NCBI GenBank assembly: GCA_958450365.1
Contig: CAUEEP010000925.1
Span: forward strand, 558,001 to 622,000
DNA: 64,000 nt
Reading direction: 5' to 3'
Source of the DNA: Mesorhabditis belari
Taxonomy: Eukaryota; Nematoda; Chromadorea; Rhabditida; Rhabditidae
This document shows positions 23,037 to 34,393 of this stretch, piece by piece. Position 1 is the first letter of the stretch. Each line of letters opens with the position of its first letter. The notes below the pieces were generated by a model. The model searched no databases. It had not been told where the DNA came from and saw only the letters and a list, made by a program, of their open reading frames with translations. Made by a program: the position numbers and the translations under genes.

Positions 23037-23422
23037 GTTTATTGAAAATCATCACCAAGAAGTGCTTTTCTAATTGTTTTAAACATGAAATTTGCTGGAA
23101 TTTTAGGCTATTTTAAAGTCTTGCCTGTTTATTTTGAAAGAAAGAAGAACTTTCGTGATGGAACACCGATTTACATGCCATGTGAACCTAAGGCAACTTC
23201 AATCCGGCCGTTCTCAGCTATTTTTTTTGATATTGCACTCAAACGTGTTACCGAAATCGATTCACCTGAATGTCAAGCAGAAATTCAAGATATCATCTTG
23301 AGGTTTGGATCCAAGATTTTCTTTTATATTTTGAGAATTCACCTATCAGCTGTACTAAATTTCAACGTATTCATCGTCCAACAGCTTCTGAAGTTTTGAA
23401 TTTCCTTGCTCAAACGCAGAAA
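23037..23422 (+). pseudogene. Kinase fragment (partial exon 6 and exon 7) next to foldback repeat
   Basis: 23228-23302 reads DIALKRVTEIDSPECQAEIQ. The intron ends CTATCAG and exon 7 is 23350-23422 (73 nt, RIHRPTASEVLNFL), ending at GTAAGC. Upstream 23037-23225 is inverted intron sequence, so the fragment is a rearranged piece rather than a clean 5' truncation. Confidence 0.75.
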
Positions 23423-23479
23423 GTAAGCTTTTCTAGAAGAGGTTCATTTTCTTGCTTGCGATTGTTTTGGGTTGCAAAG

Positions 23480-23830
23480 TATTTCTTTCCACTTATTTTA
23501 CCATAATAATAACTAAAATTTTCCTGTTTTTTGTAGAATTCTTAAGGCTACCAAGTATTAAAATTTCAGAATCTTTTGTGGTAAAATAGCTGAGAACGGC
23601 CGGATTGAACTTTACTGATGTTCACATGGTATGTAAATGCGTGTTCCATCACGCAGTGCTGCTTTCTTTCAAAATATAAAGCGAGAACTTTAAAATGGCT
23701 AAGCTTAAAATTTCATCTGAATTCCTGTTTAAAACAACTAGAAAATCACTTTTTGGTGATGATTTCCACGCCGAACTGCGGACAAACATCTCCAAAATAA
23801 GTGTTCACTCAGCGTAAACTGCCCAAAAAT
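23480..23830. repeat. Foldback repeat copy
   Basis: It matches the kinase-LRNP intron repeat (AGCTGAGAACGGCCGGATTG, then GCGGACAAACATCTCCAAAA) and follows the kinase tail in the normal order. It is cut off at about 23830 by a transposase relic. Confidence 0.6.
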
Positions 23831-23834
23831 CCTA

Positions 23835-24470
23835 TCATTTGATGGAAGTGAATTTTTAAAACCAGCTTCTGTCGTTTTGACTCTTATGCGCCGGTTCGAC
23901 GTCAAACCACTTCTCATACGTAAATAGAATCTGACGATGACCGTTTGCAGCAAAACGTTTTTTTTAATTGTTTACATCGGTCCAGACGTTTCTTTTTCAT
24001 TTCATCGCTCAAAAAATGACCTTTTATTTGTTTTCTTGACTTGAATCCAGTTTTTTTGAGGATTCGTCGAATCGAAGTTGCTCCGATGCCAATAGCGGTG
24101 GCGATTTTCCGAGTCGAGTTCTTTGTGGTGGTTGCATTCCTCTTGAGTCTTATGATCATTTTTCGATTTGTCAAAGTGTTGGCTGTAGATGGACGTTCTC
24201 TTCCTTTGCGGTCTTCATTCGTTCCCGATTTGTTGAAGCGTTTTATAGCTCGGAAAACATTCTCTTTCTTCTCTTGCAAAAGTTGCAAAATTTCAGCAAT
24301 TCGTTTGCCTTGCTGATGCAGACGAATGATAGCCGGACGTAGATCCTTTTTGGATTTCATACTTGAAAAATAATTATAGAATTAAGTTTTGCAGAAAAAA
24401 AGACAAAGACGTAAAAAAAGTGAAAAAATGAGATAATTCGGGTGCGTTACCATAATTTTGGCGCACCCTG
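23835..24470 (-). pseudogene. Tc1/mariner-superfamily transposase, N-terminal half, broken
   Basis: Frame 23914-24360 encodes the DNA-binding half: a helix-turn-helix (IRLHQQGKRIAEILQ), a linker, and a second helix-turn-helix (RKIATAIGIGATSIRRILKK). A one-base shift then leads to ILFTYEKWFDVEPAH, where the first catalytic Asp (normally TDEKW) is Tyr. The element stops at about 23835 before the other catalytic residues. A terminal repeat (GTTACCATAATTTTGGCGCA) lies at 24445-24470. It cannot encode an active enzyme. Confidence 0.8.
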
Positions 24471-24479
24471 AATAGTCGT

Positions 24480-25390
24480 TTCGTGGTGTTACGTAATGAA
24501 TTCATTTTTTGTGCTTTTTAATCCCACAAAGTCAAGCAATCAGTTTTATCATTTCTACCAATCATTCTGAACTTCCCTCAACAATTCGTTTATTATAAGA
24601 ACGCAATTTCTACTAAACTCATTAAGCATGTTGAAGAAGTGGGACCCTTGGTGAATCCACATGACTAGTGCTATCACGAGCACCGTGCGCATTTTTTCCC
24701 AAATTCTCAATGATTTCTTCAAGTCGAAAAAGCTATGCCAATCTGAAAAAAGAGCCACAATCGACATAACACAGGTTGTATTTCCGTTTTCTTGCTTTTT
24801 ACCTAAAGAAAACCAGAACGCTCATTGCTCTCATTGAAATCACAATGTTTCGACTGCCCATAGTAGTGATCGGCGCCAGTTGAATGCCCGCTTGAAACAA
24901 CTCGAGTATGTTTACCGTCACTTCATGTTATATCTCATGTTTGCGAAGCGTTCTGCAAGAAATAAAAACGAATTCGAGATCCCCGTGACCGACTCTCTCA
25001 GATGGATTTGGTCTCGAGTCAAAAGAACAGCTTGACTCGGTGCCTTTCCTTTGTAAGAGAAGGATGATTTTGATAACTACCTTCATTCTTTTTTCTCCGT
25101 ATGGGGTATTCAAATTGCTCAATCGCCACAATTTCGCCATCATCAAACTTTCCTCCGATCAAGGTGACGAGGATCGTGAGTGTTTTGTCCCGTCAACTCC
25201 CTCCTCAATGTCCTCAATCCCTGCATTTTATTCGGCTTCTCCATCTTCATCATTGATTATTCTCCTCCATTCATCCCTCAACTCCTCCTGCCTTCAATTT
25301 GCTAATCGTTAGGACACATTCGTTTTGATCTTCAAAAACTGCCCAGCTCTGGTGGTACTTTTTCACTGTCTACTTAGTGCATTTTACAAA
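24480..25390. other. Repeat-like region with two short frames
   Basis: 24555-24689 (-) could encode a 44-residue peptide starting MRTVLVIALVMWIHQGS, which looks like a signal peptide. Nothing else supports it. 25130-25320 (+) has a Ser/Pro-rich frame (SSDQGDEDREC, PSTPSSMSSIPAF) that recurs on the minus strand at 50410-50620. It is therefore a dispersed exon-like repeat of unknown origin. Confidence 0.35.
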
Positions 25391-25960
25391 TTTTTCTTTT
25401 CTTTTGTGTTTAGTAATAACATATCAATGAGAATAATGAACTTATTTGACTATGGATGTAAATGAATATCTAGAGAACGAAAAAGAAACGGAAATCCTTT
25501 TAAAAGTGAGGGAAAATAGTGGAAAAACTAAAACTAACTAATAACTAGGTTTGAGCACAATAAACATGGCCATGTTTAATTCCTCAGAATAAGTCTGAAA
25601 ATGTTTATGAAGATTATAAAAGTTCCATTCCAATTCCCCTTTTGGTGAAAATCTGATTTCTCTTATTTGTGTGTGTTTATCTGAAAATTGCATTTATTAC
25701 TGAGAGAGGGCCGAAAGAACGTTTTATGGTGGTTTTGTGAACATTTCAATGTTCTATTTGAATAAATACTTTACTGATTGAAGAAAAAGAAAAAAACAAG
25801 TGGCATAAAGAAAGATCAAATTCAAGAACTGGACTAGTAAAATCAAAACTCTTGAAATTGGGAAGTCGGAAAGACTATGGCTAGGACACAGAGCAATGAG
25901 CATTTTTTCTTTGTCCTTCTTTTTTAGTAACTTCTTGATCTTCTTGAGCTTCTCCTGTGG
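25390..25960 (-). other. 3' flank of locus C (copy of 5570-6097)
   Basis: The alignment with the flank of locus A is clear over ATATCAATGAGAATAATGA and TTGGTGAAAATCTGATTTCT. No gene. The clean AATAAA of locus A is altered here (TTTACT on the plus strand). Confidence 0.45.
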
Positions 25961-28900
25961 TCAGTGAATAGGAATTCGCCCACATCTCAAACTCAAGCCA
26001 TTTCTTTTTGGATTTCCTTGATAATCAATCAAGCTGATGTAGGGATTAAAATCTCTATCACTCTTGATCAAAGCATAGACCCTCTCATTGGACTCTTCAA
26101 AGTATTCTCTTAATACTCCAACATTAATATGATGAAGTTTCTTCTTGAAATCCAATCCAGGAATACTTTCCCCATCTTCATAATTATTTGGATGATCCAA
26201 GAGAATCAAAAATGGAATATCTAAGAGATTTTGACAGCAAAGGAATAAAAATGGGTGTCTCATGAAATGAAAAGTAAGACCTCTATTAGATCCTATACAA
26301 TCCATGTAACTGTCCAGAACCCAAACCTCATTCTCCGTGATTTTAGCACATACTGGAATGTGCAATTCTCTAGGTAAATCTAACCATCTTTTCATTTTTC
26401 TAAACCCATCCATTTGACATTTTCCTGAATGATTCTTTTGACAAATTGGACGAGGAGGATTTCTTAATTGGAATATGTAGCGCGGGAAGGGAAGGGATCT
26501 ATCCAAAGGAAAGAAAATGGAAAATGGACTAGATTCAGTGTCCGAAGATTCATCGAGAAGTGATGCAATATTAAATGGAACATTATTCTTCTCTGAATCT
26601 TCTATTGCAATCAGATATTTCAGATTTAATTTTATGATACTTTCCATTCTTTTTTGTTGTTTTTTAACTGCCTTAATTATTCGTTCAAGAGGGATTTGTT
26701 TGTAATGGGAGAAATGAAGCATTTCATGTTTTTTGTCTTCATTTCCAATTTCATAGCTCCAAATTTCAGCTCTTGGATTGTCTACCCATTGGCCAAGTAT
26801 TCGTTTCCGTAATTTGTCTCCACTTACAAACTCATTGAATGGTCTATGTCTCGGTCTCAATACAAACATGTCAGGCCGTTCTATATGCATCCATCCCTCA
26901 CCAGTCAATTGAGAAATAAAACATCGAAAATGGAAATTTGTTGTGTATTTCTCTCTTTTTATTTCTTTCAAACGATTAACTGATTTCTCACACGTCCGCC
27001 AATGGTCAAAATTTGATATCCAAAGCTCCTCGTGACTTTTAAGTTCTAAGAAGGCCGCGTTTTCTTCACAGAGCTGTCTTCGAAAATCTCCCAAAACAAA
27101 CAATTCAAATATTTCATAAATATCCTTTTCATGTAGATTTTCCTTCTCTCCTTCTATCCTCAATATTTCCCCAATCACATAACGAGCATCTTTGAATGTC
27201 TGGGTTTCTTCTTTTAATCTTGAAACAATATTTGGTGCTTCTTTGTAGAAATTGTCTCTTTCCGCAGAAATTAGCGTTCCGAGTTTATCTCGCATTATTT
27301 CAGCGATATTCAGGATGTCCGATCTATCTTCCTCGAATCTCTTTTCATATTTTCTTTCCTCAGATTCAACTATAACCCATTCTGTTCTATCATCAAATCC
27401 AATTGGTTTCATCAGTTTTGTTTGGTTTTCATCTTCTGTGGGCATAAAAGAGAGTGAAGAGATGAATTCATTTGTCTAGGTTATTATATTTGAGAAGTAT
27501 AAAATTTCAACAAAAAGGAAGCTTACTCAACTATTCGGTTGGAAAGTATGCAACTTCGCAAATTCCCATTTACTCCTAGTTACTCATTTAAAATAACCTC
27601 TAAAATAACTAGAATTTTCATGGTTTATGTACAATTCTTAGGACTACCATATCTCCGGACAAACATCTCCAAAAGAAGCGTTCGCTCAGCGTAAACTGCC
27701 TAAACGCCCGCTCTCTGGCATACGGCCAACTATGTTTGGTTTAATTACCCAATTAAGTTCAATTCAATTAAGTATGAAATGCTTTTCTATAACTTAACTC
27801 GCTTTTCTGCGGTATTTTACTGGTTGCTTGAACTACGAAATTTCCCTTTACTCCTATTTACCTATTTTACCATTAAAATAGATCCGCAGGTCGGCGTGAA
27901 AATCATCGCCAAGAAGTGCTTTTCTAATTGTTTTAATTGTTTTTTTTTGTGAAATTTTCAGCTTAACTATTTTAAAGTTTCCTCTGTATTATTTGAAAGA
28001 AAGAGGAAATCCGGCCGTTCTCAGGTATTTTACCACAAAAGATTTTCAAACTTTAATGCTTGGCAGTCCTAAGAATTCGACATAAAACAAGAAAGTTCTG
28101 TTCACCATAATGGTAAAACAAGTAAATTTGCGTACTTTCCATACTTTCCAACCCAATACTATAGTGGACGAGAAATTCTACTTTTAGAATTTCTTCTACT
28201 TCTTTTAGAAAAGCTTACTTTCTGCGTTTGAGCAAGGTGTTCCAAAACTTCAGTAGCTGGTGGACGATGAATACGTTGAAAATTAGTACATCTGATAGGT
28301 GGATTGTTAAAATATAAAAGAGAAATTCGAATTTCGAAAAAAAAACCTCAAGATGATTTTTTGAATTTCTGATTGACATTCAGGTGGTTCGATTTCAGTA
28401 ACACGTTTGAGTGCAATGTCAAACAATAATCGGTCACGATCAAACATTCCAGATATCTCATAGTTTGTGAAAATGGTTCTTAAACAATGAAACTGTTGTT
28501 TCGAAGCCTATTTTGATATCTGAGGTCAAAATGTGAATATAAATACCTCCTTTCGATGACTTCCCACACAACAAGTCCCAGACTGTAGACATCATTTCGA
28601 TGGGAATTCTGGAATGAATATATCTTATCATTGGATAGAAATGAATGTAAAACTAACCGATACATCAGCTTCCTTCATTTGTTCATAAACATCCCGTTGT
28701 ACCCCCTCCTCCTTCATCTCAGGTGGAGTCATATATCGTTGTGTCCCAATAAACGTTCCCGTAACAGTTCCATCTCCCACTACTTTTACCAATCCGAAGT
28801 CACCAATCTTCAGCTTGTAATCATGGGTCACAAAAATGCTATAAATGAATTGAACTTCGACATTCATACCACTGAATATTACTTGTCTGGTTTCATATCT

Positions 28901-29414
28901 CGATGGACCAATTTGTGTTTCTGATACATGTGATCGATGGCATCGAATAATTGGATTCCCCAGGTGAGAACAGTGTTCATTGAATATGTGATTGTCGGAT
29001 CAAGAATCACTAAACTCTAAGATATAACAATGCCAGTCCAATCCCAACCTCCCTTGAGTGGTCCCCTCTGACAATATTCCATTACAATTCCGACTCTTTT
29101 CACTTCCTCTGTATATCGATACAATCGAACAATATTTACATGATAGATCTTCTTCAAAGCTTCACATTCATTTTTGAAGATCTTCAATAAGATCTTCAAT
29201 TCTTCATGATTTTTTGGCTTCATGTATTTGATGACAGCTGGGCTAAATAAAGAAGCTTATGGTACAACGCAACCTCTACAAAAGACTAAATGTCGAGCAT
29301 AGTGATGAATAGATCAAAAATAACCAACGGTTGGTGTCCAATCAATTCATACACTTTCCCCATTGCTCCACTCCCAATACATTTTCCCAATACAAATTGA
29401 TCCGATGTTGTCAT
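25961..29414 (-). CDS. Kinase-LRNP two-domain protein, locus C (best intact copy)
   Basis: Predicted about 789 residues. Kinase exons: 29414-29329, 29242-29049, 29009-28883, 28838-28658, 28608-28547, 28478-28347, 28291-28219 (855 nt, no stop). Then a 743 bp intron (28218-27476, GTAAGC...AACCTAG) and one long exon 27475-25961. The kinase has IGSGAMGKVYEL, AVIKYM, HRDIKPDN, GDFGL, GTQRYMTPPEM, NDVYSLGLVVWE and the late RP. The LRNP part (internal Met at 27445) is open for 494 residues, with LRNPPRPICQKNHSGKC near its residue 350 and LLDHPNNYEDGESIPGLD near 435. Both sides of the large intron are phase 0. Compared with other copies, the last 15 residues follow a one-base deletion, so the C-terminus is altered. 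There is no signal peptide or membrane segment, so it is probably cytosolic. If the exons are not joined, there are two genes: a kinase and a 494-residue unknown protein. Confidence 0.7.
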
Positions 29415-29629
29415 TTCGCACAGATAAGCCTTCAACCTAAAGCTTAAAAATGTAAAATATAAAAGAGGAGATGAAATGAAAACTCGAAAAGCAGCTGGAA
29501 GATGAGGGGAAAAACTTTTGCAAGAAAAGGATGTCTTATCTCTTTCTTTTCTGCACTCTAGTCCCAGATTGATTGATTCTGGGTTTTGGGAGAAGGAGAA
29601 GGATATGATAATAATAAACTGAAGCTGAT

Positions 29630-30330
29630 CATATGATCTGAGAATTTATATTTTATCTTTTCAGAAGCAATCTCCCTATACAGCTAATTGAAAAGAGGCA
29701 AGGTCTTGAAAAAGGAAGGCCTTATCTCTCGCTTTTATTCACACGCCATATCGAATTGCCACATTTGATCTTGAATCTGTCTTTCTGAAACTGTCTTTGA
29801 CTTTACGAAAGAGACCCCTTCGATTTGGTTTAGTGCTATTTTTGTTGATGATTTTTTTATGAACAAAAAGCTTAGGGGTAAATCATCACCACTACTCATT
29901 TATGGCGTAGCTGTCATGTATTAGACCTTTTGTCCTTTCGACGACGAAAATTACGCCGTAATCTATCAATCAACGAATCGAAACATAAACTTCAAGTGTG
30001 TTGTATTATCAACGTTAATACCTAGAACGTATATAAGACATGCCATCGATACCATTAATATTGTTTTATTGGTTTGAATGCTTTGGATTGATGTGCAAAA
30101 TTAGTACAACAATCGAGATGAACGCACAACCTTAGGATAAAAGTTTGTTGATAAAAGCTTTTCAGTTTTAGTAGCTCAAAAGATTGCTACAATAATCATA
30201 GCATTCTCTGGTCGAATTTCTCTTTGTCATCTTTGGCATGTCATCTCTTTCTGCGTCAAGTAACAGTTTTCCTATTAAAGCTATTAACTCAAAATATGGA
30301 TACTGTAGTCCAGTTCTAGATGCAAATTAG
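29630..30330. repeat. Composite dispersed repeat (copy of 10560-11110)
   Basis: It has the same order and orientation as at 10560-11110, upstream of the duplicated kinase. It supports one large segmental duplication of about 5.5 kb. Confidence 0.65.
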
Positions 30331-30960
30331 GTTATTCTAGGCTCAAAATTGCCTTCGTTGTGGACTTGTTCTACTTGGCTCGCCAAGAGGCTCCCTATCG
30401 GCTTTGTTGGCTAAGTATTGGCTTGATGGGTATGACTTGACACGTTCCTTGAGATGAAATTTCGCTTTAATTAACATCTTCAAATCTAGCGAGATATTTG
30501 CCATTATTTGGTTTGATTTGTGTCCATTCTACTGACAGAAGTCGAATGCCTCTCTCGTAGAAAATCTTCGGCTTTTTCGCAAATCAATCTATCAGCTATT
30601 TTGCGATTTCTTCTTTGGAATCAAATTGTTTGTTCGCCAAATAATTGCTCATGACCCGGAATAAGTAGTAATCAGAAGGTGCAAGATCAGGGCTGTATGC
30701 TGGATGGGCCGTCACCTCGCATACAAATCGGGTTGAGGTTTTCCCCTCTCAGCAAGCCATTGGTGCCTCCTCGCAAAGTTGAGAGTTAGAATTCATTTTC
30801 ATCCTTCGTCACAATACGGGGTAAAAAAGATTTGTGCTCGTATCGAGAAAGATGAGCCGCACTGATTTCTGACACGTTGCCATTTCTGGGTGTCCGTTAA
30901 ATCATGTGGAATCCATGTGCCCGTGTGCATGTGCCATCTGGCTGGTCATTTGATCTAAAC
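30330..30960 (-). pseudogene. Mariner transposase relic (copy of 11117-11640, longer)
   Basis: On the minus strand the reading gives GTWIPHDLTDTQKWQRV, SRYEHKSFLPRIVTKDEN (first catalytic region, normally TGDEKW) and, toward 30480, the SNDLANK-like tail. Multiple stops and shifts. Its 30330-30725 part matches 11130-11540. Confidence 0.7.
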
Positions 30961-31540
30961 AAAAGCGTGGGGCTCAACCATCCCATCTACCCATTCATGC
31001 CACAATATTACTCAACTTTTTGTAGGAGTAGCTTTTCTAAGTTGATGTATATTGTTATTGTTCATATGGCAGAAAGATTCCAAGAAAAGTTAACCTTAGC
31101 CTGGAGGCCTAGAGCGTACTGGATCATATAGGAAGGAAGCCCAAAATTGATTTCTAGTAATTCTCGGTGAAGGACTGATAAAAGTTTTTCTGATTCTGTT
31201 AAATTTCTAGCCACTCGAGATGTACCTCCAGGGGTTACTAATACCGCTCTAATGCTGATGCCAATGCATCAGTACACAGAACTTGTTCACCTGTTAAGAC
31301 GATTAACTCGAAATTTCGCTTCACCAGCTGCATCAAATGCTTAGCACACTCTGTCCATGCAGCTTTCTCTTCTTTGTTGACTTGGACTGGTTTGTGGACG
31401 GCCCTCTTGGCAGCCTCGGAGTTGAATCACTCTTTGTGAAGTGAAACGCGTGGATCGAATCTTGTCTAAAACCACCAAATGCATAGAGATCGTGTTTTTG
31501 AAGTGTTTTTGTTGTTTCTGAAGGCGAAGCTGTCATCTAT
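30960..31540. other. No recognisable gene
   Basis: The minus strand shows an interrupted reading with KRAVHKPVQVNKEEKAAWTE near 31350-31410 that might be a decayed exon. I cannot assign it. Confidence 0.25.
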
Positions 31541-31930
31541 TAGACGTTGGTAGGTATGACTTGGCACGTTGACTTCACTGCAAGATTATTTTTGTACAAA
31601 TTTCTATAGAAAACTAAGAATAATAGATTTTTTCAAAAATTTATTTTTTTGAGTAAAGATGATCTTGGTTCGAAACTTTTAACTATAAGCATCAAAACTT
31701 CAAAATCTAAACGTACGATAGTGTTTTTGTAATTTGACAATTTAAAAAACTTGCTATTTAAAGGAAAAGAATCGTTTTTATTTATTTCCTTTAAGAAGCA
31801 TACATTGAATACCTGTTTTTTACACATTTCACATAAAAGTTTATTAGCAAATCTCACCCAAAATAAATACAAAAATGAAAGTAAAAAATTTCACCGATAA
31901 CTATCATAATCACAAAGCAAGAAGGGATCC
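31540..31930. repeat. 3' flank repeat, inverted copy at 52430-52740
   Basis: GTGTTTTTGTAATTTGACAA and the TTTATTTCCTTTAAGAAGCA region match the reverse complement of 52440-52720. It lies downstream of the divergent kinase in both places, marking the edge of an inverted duplication. Confidence 0.65.
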
Positions 31931-31997
31931 TCCTTGGCAGTTAGGACAAAGACAAAACTATTCTACAAATCACCAGTCGACTTTCGAAGGACTGACT

Positions 31998-34158
31998 TCT
32001 TGAAAAACTAAACTTAAAAGCCTGGTCGAAAAATGTCGTTGGTTCTCTCGTGGAGATGCTGATAGATTTTCCAATCGAGGAAATCCTTGTAGAGATCGTC
32101 TATGCTTTCGTTGAGGATTTCACTTCGGTCGACGATCCTCCCTCGATGCTAATCAAATCCTTGAAAGATCGAGTGCTCTAATCGTTTGCCTTTTTCGATT
32201 TCGGGCTTCTTGAGATTAAAACTTTGTGTTTTTCCAGCCGTCAGCACTCTCAATTTCTTTTCGTAGTTCCTTTTCGCATTACCGAGATGAGTTTGAATGG
32301 CAGCCACTTCTAGAGCCTTCTTCTCGTGGGCCTCTCCGACTTTGTGAATTTTAGGTGGGTGCCCGTTTGTCGAAGCGTTTGCTGACCTTGAAAGATTTAT
32401 TGGCCAGACTGGCTGTGTTAAACTTGATTCAAGTTCCATTGATTCAATAACCAAAACATTGTCTTTTTGCTTGAAAGCTTCCTGAAAGTTTATTTACTTC
32501 TTGGCTAAAAACTCTTAATCACCTGCAACTTCAATAGTCTCTTTTTCACCCACGCCGAGGTTGGCCGCTGTTTTTTCTCAAATTGAATGCATCTGAAAAT
32601 TTAGAACAACTTATAAGATATTTGTAATGTTGCAATTGTCATGTAATATTTTTTATTTGTTGACCCGCCTCTCTAAAAGATCACGCAGCTCGGGGTTTGA
32701 AGCTAATTCCGAGATCTCCAGCTTTCGTTCGACAACAACAAGATGGTTTAGCTCTGAGGGCACATCGGGCACATTATCATAAAATTTTCTGCAACTTTCG
32801 CTTAAATAGTAAAGTTTATGGGTTCATTAACATTCTTCGGACGAGCTCTCGAATAACGAGTCCCATGCTGTAGACGTCAAAATGTGTTGGCAAGACTGGC
32901 TGTGTTAATCTTAAATCAATAACCAAAACATTGTCTTCTTGGTTGAAAGCTTCCTGAAAGTTTCTTTATTTCTTGGCTAAAAAGTTCTTAATCACCTGCA
33001 GTTTCAATAGTCTCTTTTTTCAGCCACGCCGAGATCGGGCGTCGTTTTTCTCAAATCGAATGCATCTGAAAATTTAGAAAAACGTATAAAGGTGAACCGT
33101 CTGTAATATTTTCTATTTGTTGACCCGCCTCTCTAAAAGATCACGCAGCTCAGAGTTTGAAGCTAATTCGGAGATCTCCGGCTTTTGTTGTTTAACAACA
33201 AGGTCGTTTAGCTCATAGGGCACTGCCGCATTGGCGAGTTCATCATAAAATCTTTTGCAACTTTCGCCTAAATAGTAAAGTTTATGGGTTCATTAACCTT
33301 CTTTGAACGAGTTCTCGAATAACGAGTCCCATGCTGTAGACGTCATTTTTTGGTGAATTCTGCAATGTTGGCTAGAGTATAAAGGTAAAAGCAGTTTACT
33401 TGTGGAGATTTTTCCCGGCTTTGATGTGGAGCTTTGTACCTTTCCGTCCCGACTGCAGCCTTCCGCAAAAAGTCCGCCGAAATTGTTGTGCAATCAAAAT
33501 CGCCGAGTTTTACTGAGAAAACCTTGGTGACCAAAATGCTAGAATCTGTTGAATTTCTCATTAAGAAAACTCAAACTTATTAGGTTTGACGTCACGGTGT
33601 ACAATATATCGATGATGGAGGTAGGCAAGAGCATCGAAAAGCTCAACAGCCCAAAGAATGACGACTTGGAGTGGAAAGGCGACGTGTGTGTTACTGAAAA
33701 GATTTTTCATCTCTTCAGATTCTCACAAAACATTCGCCAAACAAACGCACAAGATGCCAGGTCACCACGTTCGCAATGTTCCTTGATAAACGCAAAGTCA
33801 TTATTGCAAGTGGAGAATCCGAAATGGGAGACGATATTCGGATGTTGCAGGGTTCTTAATGCCTCCGACTCACATTTGATCCTCTCTTTTCGTTCGTCTT
33901 TCACTTTTTGAACCAGCTCTCCTCCATATTCATCTTCATACTTTGCACATTTGAGAACAGCAGCTCTAAAGAAGCCGATGAAAGTTGACCTATCAATGGT
34001 TTTTAAAGATGTTTGAAAAAGATTTTTGAGATTATGGTTTGAAAAGTTTACGGGTAGTGCCAAAGCTTGTTGACAACAGCTAGACCTCCGGTGCCAAGTT
34101 CCTCTCTTTGGTAGTCGTCGTTTGCAAATAGCCGAGTGAAATCTCTTTGCAAATTCAT
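31998..34158 (-). CDS. Divergent cluster kinase, DFG changed to DFD, with C-terminal tail
   Basis: Exons 34158-34052, 33965-33747, 33693-33577, 33538-33400 and 33359-33298 join in frame at the same intron positions and phases as the main kinase family (including the AA|C split of the catalytic-loop Asn and a 62-nt helix-F exon). Motifs: glycine loop LGTGGLAVVNKL (the usual GxGxxG is weakened), AVLKCAK, LQHPNIVSHFGF, HRDVKPNN, LGDFD instead of DFG, GTERYKAPH, NDVYSMGLVIREL. The next exons occur twice in tandem: the proximal set (33050-33290) has a frame-breaking acceptor, while the distal set (32590-32800) is intact and carries QRPTSAWVKKRLLKLQ. A basic tail follows (32150-32490, STNGHPPKIHKVGEAH) and reaches TAG at about 32146. 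The inverted copy has TAT there and reads on to a shared stop near 32000. Activity is doubtful because of DFD. Confidence 0.6.
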
Positions 34159-34393
34159 TCTAAACCGATTAAAACAAAGCTATAATTATATTTATACGGA
34201 ATATCTTTGTTTACAATTAGGTTTTCTTATCTTCATAAGAAATGGTTACTTTACTATGCTTAAAAGAGCTATTGTTAGCAGTTTGGACAAGTTACTTTAG
34301 CAAATAATAACAAATACACAAATTTGGATATTTGCCCAAAAGGTGAAAGAAACTTATTTTTTCTAAATACTTTATTTTTCAGCAAGAAAGCTT

